A stretch of DNA of 64,000 nucleotides, taken from the NCBI GenBank assembly GCA_964404215.1, contig CAYOJF010000005.1:17725-81724 (forward strand). The letters are read 5' to 3'. The translations under genes and the position numbers were made by a program. A model generated the notes under the pieces. That model was not told where the DNA came from. It ran no database searches and was given only the letters and a program-made list of their open reading frames with translations. Source of the stretch: Aureispira sp964404215. GTDB lineage: Bacteria; Bacteroidota; Bacteroidia; Chitinophagales; Saprospiraceae. Each line of letters begins with the position of its first letter. The stretch's first letter is position 1. Positions 33,435 to 42,400 of the stretch are shown piece by piece.

Positions 33435-35204
33435 ATGAAGAAATTTATACTATTATTACTATTATTACCTCTTTCTGGTTTGTTTGCCCAAACGATACCT
33501 GCCAGTAGGACGGTAGACTGGACACTAGCAGGACTGCGAGATACTTTCGATTACAGTACTGCCCTAATTATTGATATGCAAGCAGCAGGTGTCGTAGGAG
33601 ATAGTGCTACAGCTAATGATGCTATTCTGGCAACAGCAATGGCTAACATGACTCCTGGCAATAGCTACATCATCGAATTCCCTAGTGGCAAGTTTTTATT
33701 CAATAATGCGATAGACCTACCGAGTAATACTTTACTAAAAGGCAAAGGAACAGACAGTACGATGCTAGTCATGGATCTAGGAGGTAGTGGCAATGCCATA
33801 AAAGCAGAAGGAAGTAAAACCAATGACAGTACGAGTATTATACTCAGTGCTAATAAAAACGATACTTGGATCCAAGTATTGGATCCAAGTAGTTTTGCCG
33901 TAGGAGACTGGGTTCAAACCCAACAAGTAGATACCGCTTGGGTAACCTCTAGCTGGGCAAATGGAAGAACAGGTCAAATTACTAAAATTGACTCTATCGC
34001 AGGTGATACAGTCTGGTTAGCATCTCCATTAAGACACGAATACAACTTAACCCAAAAACCTTTCATTACTAGACTTAATGTAGTAGAAAATACTGGAATT
34101 GAATGTCTCAAAATAGAACGAATAGACGATACTGCTCCTCAACAAGGTGTCAATATTCTATTTAAGTATGCTGTCAATAGCTGGGTGACTGGTGTAGAAT
34201 CTAACAACTGTACTTTTAGTCATATCAAGGGCGAATATGCCGCCAATATCAAAATATCTCGTTGTTACCTTCACCATGGTTTTGATTATGGCGGTGGCGG
34301 TCGTGCTTATGGAGTAACACTACAGCTTGCTACCAGCGAATGTCTAATAGAAGATAATATCTTCGAACGCCTACGCCATTCTGTATTATTACAAGCAGGA
34401 GCTAATGGCAATGTAACCGCTTACAACTATTCTCTTGACCCATTTTGGGTACAAAGTGGCTTGCCTGCTAATGCCACAGGCGAATTAGTATTACATGGCA
34501 ATTATGTTTACGCCAATCTTTTTGAGCAAAATATCTGTCAGAATATCGTGATTGACAACTCTCATGGTCCTAATGGCCCTGATAATGTATTTTTCAGGAA
34601 TAGAGCCGATAATTACGGTATATTTTTCAGTGCTGCTAATTCTCCGAATCAAATTATTGTTGGGAATGATATCACTAACACCAGTTTCCCTGCTAGCTTA
34701 GCTAATTATAGAATACAAGGAACTGGTCATTTCCTACATGGCAACAATGATAAAGGAACTATCAAACCATCTGGCACCGCTAGTCTACCAGACGAAAGTT
34801 ATGCCTACTCCAATCGTCCAGCTTTCATCCCTGCTAGTCAGTGGGCGGCTGTTGGCACCCCCAATACACCAGGTGCCGCTAGTATCCCAGCTAGAGACCG
34901 ATACCTGAATAATACTATTTTTTCGACCAGTTGTCAACCTATTATTACCAATTTGTTTACTATCAATGATACCAAGTCCATCACGATCTACCCCAACCCC
35001 GTAGCAGGGTTGCTAAACATCAAGACTAAAAATCATGTTAAAGCATTGATTATCAGAAATCAACTGGGTCAAACCATATTAGAGATAAACAATTGGGAAG
35101 ACCTCGTCTCTATTGATACTTATGGTTGGTCAAAAGGAATTTATTTCTTAACTTTCCAATACAATGACAATAAAACCCAAACTGAAAAAATATTTAAACA
35201 ATAA
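33435..35204 (+). CDS. Secreted beta-helix protein with T9SS sorting domain
   Basis: A 589-residue protein with signal peptide (1-19, ending LFAQ). The middle (about 80-460) has the repeated short strands of a right-handed parallel beta-helix of the pectate-lyase/pectinesterase fold (for example NIKISRCYLHHGFDYGGGG and CLIEDNIFERLRHSVLLQAG). The C-terminal 75 residues, opening ITIYPNPVAGLLNIKT and ending WSKGIYFLTFQYNDNK, are a type A T9SS sorting domain, so it is exported by the machinery encoded at 44-53 kb. Polysaccharide binding or cleavage is likely; catalytic residues are not obvious. Confidence 0.88.
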   Translation: MKKFILLLLLLPLSGLFAQTIPASRTVDWTLAGLRDTFDYSTALIIDMQAAGVVGDSATANDAILATAMANMTPGNSYIIEFPSGKFLFNNAIDLPSNTLLKGKGTDSTMLVMDLGGSGNAIKAEGSKTNDSTSIILSANKNDTWIQVLDPSSFAVGDWVQTQQVDTAWVTSSWANGRTGQITKIDSIAGDTVWLASPLRHEYNLTQKPFITRLNVVENTGIECLKIERIDDTAPQQGVNILFKYAVNSWVTGVESNNCTFSHIKGEYAANIKISRCYLHHGFDYGGGGRAYGVTLQLATSECLIEDNIFERLRHSVLLQAGANGNVTAYNYSLDPFWVQSGLPANATGELVLHGNYVYANLFEQNICQNIVIDNSHGPNGPDNVFFRNRADNYGIFFSAANSPNQIIVGNDITNTSFPASLANYRIQGTGHFLHGNNDKGTIKPSGTASLPDESYAYSNRPAFIPASQWAAVGTPNTPGAASIPARDRYLNNTIFSTSCQPIITNLFTINDTKSITIYPNPVAGLLNIKTKNHVKALIIRNQLGQTILEINNWEDLVSIDTYGWSKGIYFLTFQYNDNKTQTEKIFKQ

Positions 35205-35214
35205 CTCCTTTCAT

Positions 35215-35270
35215 TGAAGTTGTTTAATGTTTGTGTTTGTAGACATCAATAGAAACATTAAACAACTTCA
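35215..35270. repeat. Perfect 18-bp inverted repeat (hairpin)
   Basis: TGAAGTTGTTTAATGTTT (35215-35232) is the exact reverse complement of 35253-35270, with a 20-base loop. There is no T-run. It could fold in the transcript of the upstream gene or be a tiny palindromic repeat. GAAGTTGTTTAA also forms the ends of the 60393 and 63840 repeats. Confidence 0.6.
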
Positions 35271-35296
35271 TTATTAATACTAAAAAAGAACAAACT

Positions 35297-35695
35297 ATGA
35301 GCAAGTTATTTGTGCCTACTGAAATCCTTCGCGTATTCAAAGAATACTACCCTGATGTTGCACTCAATGAAGTAGAATGGAGCTGGGAAGTACCTGGTAA
35401 AATATATGAGGCTTCATTTGAACAATACGAAGTAGATTATGAGGTAGAAATTACAGTCACAGGACATTTACTATTGTCTGAAATCGAATTAGAGATAGAA
35501 GACCTGCCAGAACATATTGTAGCCGCTATCAATGATACTTTTGAAGATCATAGTATCGTAGAAGCTGATATCATACAATACAGTAATGGAGATGTTTCTT
35601 ATGAAGTCCAACTCCGCAATGCAAGTACTGGAAAAGAATTTGAAGCTCATTTTAGAGATGATGGTTTATTCTTAATCAAGGGAGAAGACCTATAA
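35297..35695 (+). CDS. PepSY-like (DUF2874-type) small protein
   Basis: A 132-residue acidic protein without signal peptide. Two tandem copies of the PepSY-like alpha-beta pattern: a helix ending in a VFKEYYPDVALNEVEWSWE type turn followed by YEASFEQYEVDYEVEITVTG strands, then VAAINDTFEDHSIVEADIIQ with SYEVQLRNASTGKEFEAHF. Such domains occur in periplasmic inhibitors, but this one lacks a leader, so it may be cytosolic. It sits between the T9SS cargo gene and the CpcT-like gene. Function unknown. Confidence 0.72.
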   Translation: MSKLFVPTEILRVFKEYYPDVALNEVEWSWEVPGKIYEASFEQYEVDYEVEITVTGHLLLSEIELEIEDLPEHIVAAINDTFEDHSIVEADIIQYSNGDVSYEVQLRNASTGKEFEAHFRDDGLFLIKGEDL

Positions 35696-35756
35696 TCTCC
35701 CTCCTATTTTTTCGTCATGTATTAGGGGCAATGCCCTTTCATCTAAAGTATACTTC

Positions 35757-36446
35757 ATGAAATGCAAATCAATTTTTCCATGTTATTTAGTGCTTTTCAT
35801 AGGCCTTTTTAGCAGCTGTAGTTCTTATGAATATCTAGACGGCACCAAGAGTGTTTCTGAAATCAAAGCCACTGAAAATCGCCTTGACAAAGTCTATAAC
35901 ATGTGTCTAGGACACTTTACGAATGAAGCACAGGCTCAATCTGCTAGTTCGCCTATTTACAAGGCTCAAGAATTAATTTCAGTTCCTATGTGGACCAAAC
36001 GCTCTGGAGAACGCTGGGCTTATGTGTCCTTAATGCAACAAGGAAAAACAGATGATTTGCTCTCGCAAGAGGTATGGGAATTCAAACGCAAAGACCCAGA
36101 AACTTTAGAAATTTTCATCTATGAAATTCCTAAAAAAGAGGCATACACTAATGACTGGAAAAAGAAAGAACCACTTTCTAATCTCAAACCAGCTGATTTG
36201 ATTGCTCATGGAGATTGCAATACGTATATCAAGCGAACCAAAGCCAATACTTTTACCATCAAATCAGGGCGAGCATGTAAACGTAACTTTACTGATATCG
36301 TCAAATATATCAATATTGATGGGGAACTTACTCCCAATCAATTGACCCTATACAATGAAATGTTAGATGTCAATCAGAAAAAGATATTTGCTTATGAAGA
36401 AGGGATTCAGTTCGTGCGTATCCCAAAAGATAATCCTCGATACTAA
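35757..36446 (+). CDS. CpcT/CpeT-like lipoprotein
   Basis: A 229-residue lipoprotein (lipobox FSSCS, Cys21). Its core follows the CpcT/CpeT pattern: MCLGHFTNEAQAQ near the start, VPMWTKRSGERWAYVSLMQQG, SQEVWEFKRKDPETLEIFIYEIP, then GDCNTYIKRTKANTFTIKSG with CKRNF. In cyanobacteria these proteins attach bilins to phycobiliproteins; Bacteroidota have no phycobilisome, so here it is a relative of unknown ligand, perhaps a lipocalin-like carrier. The next small gene begins 5 bases after its stop. Confidence 0.72.
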   Translation: MKCKSIFPCYLVLFIGLFSSCSSYEYLDGTKSVSEIKATENRLDKVYNMCLGHFTNEAQAQSASSPIYKAQELISVPMWTKRSGERWAYVSLMQQGKTDDLLSQEVWEFKRKDPETLEIFIYEIPKKEAYTNDWKKKEPLSNLKPADLIAHGDCNTYIKRTKANTFTIKSGRACKRNFTDIVKYINIDGELTPNQLTLYNEMLDVNQKKIFAYEEGIQFVRIPKDNPRY

Positions 36447-36451
36447 ATACA

Positions 36452-36754
36452 ATGTCTAAAAAAACATTTTTCATAGGGCAATTTTGTGCTATTTCTACTT
36501 CGATTTATCACATTACACAAGCAGATTATTTTGTCTTTACCATTATTGTAATTGGTATTGTAATGTTTTTGTGGAGTATACAATCTATCCTTGCTATCAG
36601 TGTATGGGGAAAAATTAATGCGGAACAAAATCAGAAAGAAAGCAACTCTAACAATCTCTTAATGACAACTTATCTTTTTATGACGCTAATTCTGATTGGA
36701 TTCAATCTATTGATGCTAAGTTTAGAGGATAACAGTCATTGGCATTTTGGTTAA
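36452..36754 (+). CDS. Small integral membrane protein
   Basis: A 100-residue protein with about three hydrophobic segments (5-20, 26-48 and 70-88) and a polar loop (55-68) rich in Asn and Gln. Starts 5 bases after the CpcT-like gene, so it is probably in the same transcript, and is followed by a terminator. Not recognised. Confidence 0.6.
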   Translation: MSKKTFFIGQFCAISTSIYHITQADYFVFTIIVIGIVMFLWSIQSILAISVWGKINAEQNQKESNSNNLLMTTYLFMTLILIGFNLLMLSLEDNSHWHFG

Positions 36755-36789
36755 GTAAGTGATTATTCATTGAATCTCCCTACTTATTA

Positions 36790-36835
36790 GGCAAAAAAGA
36801 CAACTTTTCTAGTTAGAAAGAGTTGTCTTTTTTGA
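36790..36835 (+). terminator. Intrinsic terminator
   Basis: AAAAAAGACAACTTTT pairs with AAAGAGTTGTCTTTTTT (one mismatch) around CTAGTTAG, ending in six T. It closes the unit that ends with the 100-residue membrane protein. Confidence 0.88.
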
Positions 36836-36869
36836 TATAGCTAGCTTATTCTCTATCAATCTTTACATT

Positions 36870-37229
36870 ATGCCTACACCTCCAGATGACCCTCTATTGG
36901 ATGAAATCCCCCAAAAAGCACTCTCTACCAAACAGACCAACTATATCAAACTAGCTCTGCTTATCAATCTGACAGCTGCTTGGTATGGCTTGAGTAGTAT
37001 TTTAGATTTGAGAAAGAGTATATATATCGAAATGTTCACCGATAGTAATACGGCGGTAGTTGGACTACTCAAATTCAAATTTTTATATGGAATGATTGCC
37101 CTAATTGGTATCATTGCCTCCAATTACTACATCAAAAATGAACCAGAGCATCCTCTCAAGTACATTAATTACTTTGGATTATTGGTCAATCTAGGTACTG
37201 TAGGACTATGTCTTATACCTGTTTTCTAA
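36870..37229 (+). CDS. Small integral membrane protein
   Basis: A 119-residue protein with a polar N-terminus (1-25) and three hydrophobic segments (about 27-45, 63-85 and 95-117). Not recognised. Its stop codon overlaps the convergent recG stop by 4 bases, so neither gene has room for a terminator there. The start follows the preceding terminator by about 35 bases. Confidence 0.6.
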   Translation: MPTPPDDPLLDEIPQKALSTKQTNYIKLALLINLTAAWYGLSSILDLRKSIYIEMFTDSNTAVVGLLKFKFLYGMIALIGIIASNYYIKNEPEHPLKYINYFGLLVNLGTVGLCLIPVF

Positions 37230-39334
37230 CTAATACGACCAAAACCATGGGTCTTTTTAGTTTGTTGTAAATGGCGTTTGAGTGTTTGGTTTTTGAGCTG
37301 ATCCAGCGAAGGGTCTTCTTCTAATATTCGGAGAGCAAAGTTTCTGGCTTCCCGCAAGACCTCTCCATCCTGTACGATATCTGCTAGTTTGAAATTCAAT
37401 ATTCCAGACTGTTGTGTTCCTTCTATATTTCCAGGCCCTCGAAGCTTCAGGTCGGCTTCTGATATTTTGAAACCATCTGTTGTTTCGCACATCGTCTGCA
37501 TCCTAAACCGTCCATCTGCTGACAGCTTGAACCCTGTCATTAGGATACAATAGGCATCGCCACCGCCTCGACCTACACGACCTCTCAATTGATGCAATTG
37601 AGCCAGTCCAAAACGTTCTGCATTTTCGATGACCATAATGCTTGCATTCGGAACATTGACTCCAACTTCTATTACCGTTGTTGCCATCATTATTTGTGTT
37701 TCACCTCTGACAAAACGTTGCATTTCTGCCTCTTTGTCTGCTGGTTTTTGTCGTCCATGTACAACCGAAATCTGGTATTGAGGCTTAGGGAAACGACGCT
37801 CTATGCTCGCATAACCTTCCATCAAATCCTTTACTTCTGCCAACCCTTCGTACTCTGATTCTTCTATCAATGGATAGACAATATAAACTTGGTGTCCTTT
37901 CGCTATTTCTTCTTCCATTCTACCAAACGTCCATAACCGTTGACTTTCATATTTATGATAAGTATTGATAGGTTTACGGCCTGGTGGCATTTCGTCTATG
38001 ACAGATACATCCAAGTCGCCATAAGCGGTCATTGCCAATGTTCGAGGGATGGGGGTAGCCGTCATTACCAAAATATGTGGCGGATGTTTTGCGTTTTTAC
38101 GCCACATTTTAGCTCGTTGTACCACTCCAAAACGATGTTGTTCATCTACTACTACTAGCCCTAAATTTTGAAACTTAACTGTAGGTTCTATCAGAGCATG
38201 TGTCCCTAATAACAAATCAATTTTACCCGCTTCCAAATCCTCTAAAAGCTCTCGTCTTCGTTTTCCTTTGACGGTTCCTGTTAGTATATCAATTCGTATG
38301 TCTAACCCAGCTGCCATCTCGATTAGTCCTGTATAGTGCTGTTGTGCTAGAATCTCAGTAGGAGCCATCAATGCTGCCTGAAATCCATTATCTAGTGCCA
38401 TCAAGATAGACATAAAAGCGACTACTGTCTTTCCACTACCAACATCTCCTTGTAGCAATCGATTCATTTGCTGTGCCGTTGCCATATCCGCACGAATCTC
38501 CTTGAGTACTCTTTTTTGAGCTCCTGTCAGTTCAAATTTTAGATTATTATTATAAAAACTATTGAAACAATCTCCTATACGAGCAAAAAGAAAGCCTCTT
38601 ACTCCAGTTTTGTTTTTGAATTTAGTTTGCAACATCCGAAGTTGCATATAAAAAAACTCTTCAAATTTGATTCGTCTTTTAGCCGCATCCAATTGTTGCT
38701 TATTCTTCGGAAAATGAATCCCTAAAAGAGCTTCATATCGCCCAATAAGTCCTAATTCTGCTATCAAATAAGGTGGCAAATTTTCAGGAATCAGTTGGCG
38801 GCGAGGATGTATTTTCAGAAATAAAGCTTTCATTATTCGCTTCATCCCTTTAGTATCCAATTTGCGGGCTGTCATTTTTTCTGTAGTAGAATAGACGGGA
38901 TCTAAGGTAGAGGCCTGTGTTGTATTCTTGGGATTGACCTCATCCATTTCTGGATGAACAATACTTTTTTTGTTATTGAATACATTGGGCTTCCCATACA
39001 CAATATACTCTACCCCTATTGTCATGTTCTGTACCCAATTCAGTCCTTTGAACCAGACCAGTTCTATCGCTCCAGTGCTATCTCTAAAAGTGGCTACTAA
39101 TCTACGCTTGCGACCTTCTCCAATACTGTCGATCCGTCTCAAAATACCTTTGAGTTGTACATACTGACTATCATCTACAATATCCTTTATTTGATGAAAG
39201 CGTGTTTTGTCCACATACCGAAAAGGATAATGCTGCAACAATTGCCCAAAGGTAAAAATACCCAATTCAGTCTTTAGCAAATCTGCTCTCGAAGGTCCTA
39301 CACCTTTCAGATATTCTATGGAGTCGTTTAGCAT
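37226..39334 (-). CDS. recG: ATP-dependent DNA helicase RecG
   Basis: The 702-residue branch-migrating helicase that remodels stalled forks and Holliday junctions. The N-terminal wedge/OB region (about 50-160, YVQLKGILRRIDSIGEGRKRR and TFRDSTGAIELVWFKGLNW) is followed by helicase motifs I GDVGSGKTVVA, II VVDEQHRFGV, III ILVMTATPIPRT, and V/VI TTVIEVGVNVPNA with QLRGRVGRG. Length and motif order are standard. The 3' end overlaps the convergent membrane-protein gene by 4 bases. Confidence 0.97.
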   Translation of the reverse strand: MLNDSIEYLKGVGPSRADLLKTELGIFTFGQLLQHYPFRYVDKTRFHQIKDIVDDSQYVQLKGILRRIDSIGEGRKRRLVATFRDSTGAIELVWFKGLNWVQNMTIGVEYIVYGKPNVFNNKKSIVHPEMDEVNPKNTTQASTLDPVYSTTEKMTARKLDTKGMKRIMKALFLKIHPRRQLIPENLPPYLIAELGLIGRYEALLGIHFPKNKQQLDAAKRRIKFEEFFYMQLRMLQTKFKNKTGVRGFLFARIGDCFNSFYNNNLKFELTGAQKRVLKEIRADMATAQQMNRLLQGDVGSGKTVVAFMSILMALDNGFQAALMAPTEILAQQHYTGLIEMAAGLDIRIDILTGTVKGKRRRELLEDLEAGKIDLLLGTHALIEPTVKFQNLGLVVVDEQHRFGVVQRAKMWRKNAKHPPHILVMTATPIPRTLAMTAYGDLDVSVIDEMPPGRKPINTYHKYESQRLWTFGRMEEEIAKGHQVYIVYPLIEESEYEGLAEVKDLMEGYASIERRFPKPQYQISVVHGRQKPADKEAEMQRFVRGETQIMMATTVIEVGVNVPNASIMVIENAERFGLAQLHQLRGRVGRGGGDAYCILMTGFKLSADGRFRMQTMCETTDGFKISEADLKLRGPGNIEGTQQSGILNFKLADIVQDGEVLREARNFALRILEEDPSLDQLKNQTLKRHLQQTKKTHGFGRIS

Positions 39335-39429
39335 GGTTATACTTCGTGTATTTCTATTAGAAATAGCAATTTAGTTCTTTTTGTTGATTATTGTTACCAA
39401 ATAAGTGATAAAAAAATCACTTTTAATCA

Positions 39430-39463
39430 AGAACCCCTCTACTCCTATGGAGTAGAGGGTTTC
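39430..39463 (-). terminator. Terminator of the macroglobulin gene
   Basis: GAACCCCTCTACTCC / GGAGTAGAGGGTTTC stem of about 14 pairs with loop TAT, 30 bases after the stop at 39492; moderately T-rich on the minus strand. Confidence 0.75.
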
Positions 39464-39491
39464 TAAAATTAGACTGCTCAAATGATGTCAA

Positions 39492-42400
39492 CTACTGTAC
39501 AATCATTTTTTCAGGCATCGCCCAAGTTTTGTGTTCATTAGTATAATATAAAAAGGCAGAGGAAGCTGGTGCTTCATACGCTCCTGGGATATCTGCTTTC
39601 AAATCTAGTGCTATACTTTTAGTCGCATTTGCTTTGATTTGTTCATAATGAAACACGGCATATCCTTCAAATAATTCATAATAATCAAATACGCCTCTTT
39701 CTTGCATTTCCTTTAGTTGCCAAGCCTGTAGGCTTAATCCAGCTGGTATCCCGACCATTACCATAGTCATAGGTTGTCCTTTTGTTGTCTTGTTCGACAA
39801 TACTGTAGATAGACGAATCGTCTCTCCCATTTTCACTTTTTTCTTGGGTAGTTTAGTTTCCAAACCAAAAGGGCAATCCGCAGAATTCTGAGGCAAACGG
39901 GTAGTATACGTCAGCTCTAACCCTAGGGGCAATGGCATTTCTGTATTCTCGTATTGCAAGTTAATCTGTTGTTTTCCTTCCTTGAGATGCTTTGCTATAT
40001 TGGGAAGTACAATCTCTTTTTGTCCTTTAGTGTAAGCAACACTAGTTGCCTTCTTACCATCTACATAAACTGCTAAAGTACCACTTTCGGCTACTTTTTT
40101 ACTATTCTTGGCATATTCCAACAAAGTTTTAAGTGCCAATACAGTTCCTTGAGTAGAACCATAGCCATAGTATGTTTTGCCAGCAGAAATAGTCGTTACT
40201 GCTTTTTCGACCTTAGTCATATATCCTCCTGCCTGCATCATTGCCAATGCAGCTAATGAAGTCGTTTCGATGGTCAATGAATGCCCTGTAGAATTAGTCA
40301 CAGAACTAGTCAAACCATTAAAAGTACCTTCTTTTTGTTGTAGTTTTGATAATTCACCTACCAATTTTGTAGCACGATTGTCATTCGCCTTAAATAAAGC
40401 GTTGGCAACTAGAGCCATCATATAAGGGTCTTCGCTCTTGATGGCGTCTTGATAAGATTTATCTATTTCTGATTGGATTTCCGAACCATATCCTGCCTCA
40501 CACAATGCCCATACAATATAAGCATCTGTTACTTCCGCTACCGCCCAAGAATGTAGTGCATTTGGGTTCTTAGTCCATCCTCCTTTTCCGTCTTTTCTAC
40601 TCAATAGCCATTTGGCAGCACGAGTAATGATCTTTTCATCCACTGGATAAACCGCTTTCATATCTACAAATTCCATCAATCCGTAAGCGGTCAAAGCTTC
40701 ATGGGCAGGGTTTCTTCCCCACCAGTCAAATCCACCGCCATTCGACTCATACCCCACCAAACGATTATAACCAACTTTTAGGTATTCTTTCGCTCTTTTT
40801 TCGATTTCTAGATTGGAAGTATTGGTTTCTTTTAGATAGTTCAACACCAATAAATTAGGATAATTAGCACTAGAAGTTTGCTCAAAACAGCCACCAGGCA
40901 TACGCAACATAGATTCCATTCCTGTCAATACCTCATCCAAAACACTAGGGTAAACCTGCACTTTCGCAACAACAGTACCTTCTAGTGGTTGCTGTAATAC
41001 TACTTCAAAATTATTTTTCATCGCACTGCCAGCGAATACTTCATTGACTGGAAATCCACGAGGATTCACTTCTATTGGAGTCACAAACTGATCCTCTAGA
41101 CCATTGGCTTGACAGCTAATAGTAACCTTACCATCTGCTGCTATATCTAAGACCTGTGCTTGCAATAAAACCGTAGTGCTCTCCTTTGCTTTAAGCTCGA
41201 TTTTGTTCGGAACAGTTCCTAACTGAATATTATCTGGCATATTAACCGACAAAGCTCCTGTTATATTTGTCGCTGTATTGTTTGTCAATGTCAATGGTAA
41301 TTCTAATACATCTCCCGTAAGTACCTGACGAGGTACTTTGATGGTCATCTCAAATGGCAACTGTGTGAAATATTTGTATTCTACACGACCAATTCCTCCC
41401 ATCTGACTAAATCCTTCTGCTGTTACCCTGAATTGTGTAATCGCATCTGAGTTATAAAATGAGAAAGAAGCTTTTCCTCTTCTATCCGTTACAATAGTAG
41501 GATTCCAATAAATCGTATTTCTAAAGTCTACTCGCTGTGCAGGAGATTGGTTATCCTCATACTTAATCTCTGGAAAGACCCGACCACGTTGATACCTTGT
41601 TTTCTTTCCTATATTAGCACTCCATTGGTAAGTAAATGCTTGTTGTCTATTATTCCCCCAAAAGCCATCATCCATTCGCTCTTTTTCCATCATGGGTGCT
41701 CTTCTAGCTTTTATATCTGCTTTCAAGGCACCAAGCTCCTTTTTATCTTCTAATATTTCCCCTCTTTGAAATCTTTCTGCCGCTTCTCCCTTTTCTACTT
41801 CTATGTCTCCCAGTTCTAAAATAAATTCTTCCTCTATTTCTTCTTCAGGCATTGGTATTTCAAAATCATCATCTATAGCTATAGCATCCATCATTTCCTC
41901 TACTGGTTGATCCTCTAATACTGGTGGCGGTGGTGGTGGTGGTGCGTTATCAAGTTCTAATTGTTTTCTCTTTCCTTTTCGTATTCTTCTTGCTTTCTCC
42001 TTTCTCACTACTGCGACTTCTTCATTTACACCTCCCATACTCCTAACAGCTGTTGTTGTGGGAGTAATGATTCTTAAAGATTCATCCAATACAACCTGCA
42101 TTTTATCGCTGTCCTTTGGCACCGGAAATCCTTGGTAAGGGTGATTGTTCGACTGTACATAAATTGTATTCACACTCTCTGGGATTTTAATCGAAAATAC
42201 CCCTTTATCATCTGCATTTGTTTGTGTGATTCCAGTCACTTGTATGTTAGCTCCCGCAATAGGTTTTTTACGATTATCTTTAACAACTCCAGTAATTGTT
42301 CTTTCCTTGTACAGAACTAAATTCATATTAGAGTTGTAGTCTTCTACTGCCAAATTAGCTGTAAAATAACCATCTAACTGAACCTCCATTTGACAAGATT

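Noticed and set aside
35215..35270. Calling the perfect hairpin a classical intrinsic terminator
   Set aside because: There is no T-run on either side; listed as a repeat instead.
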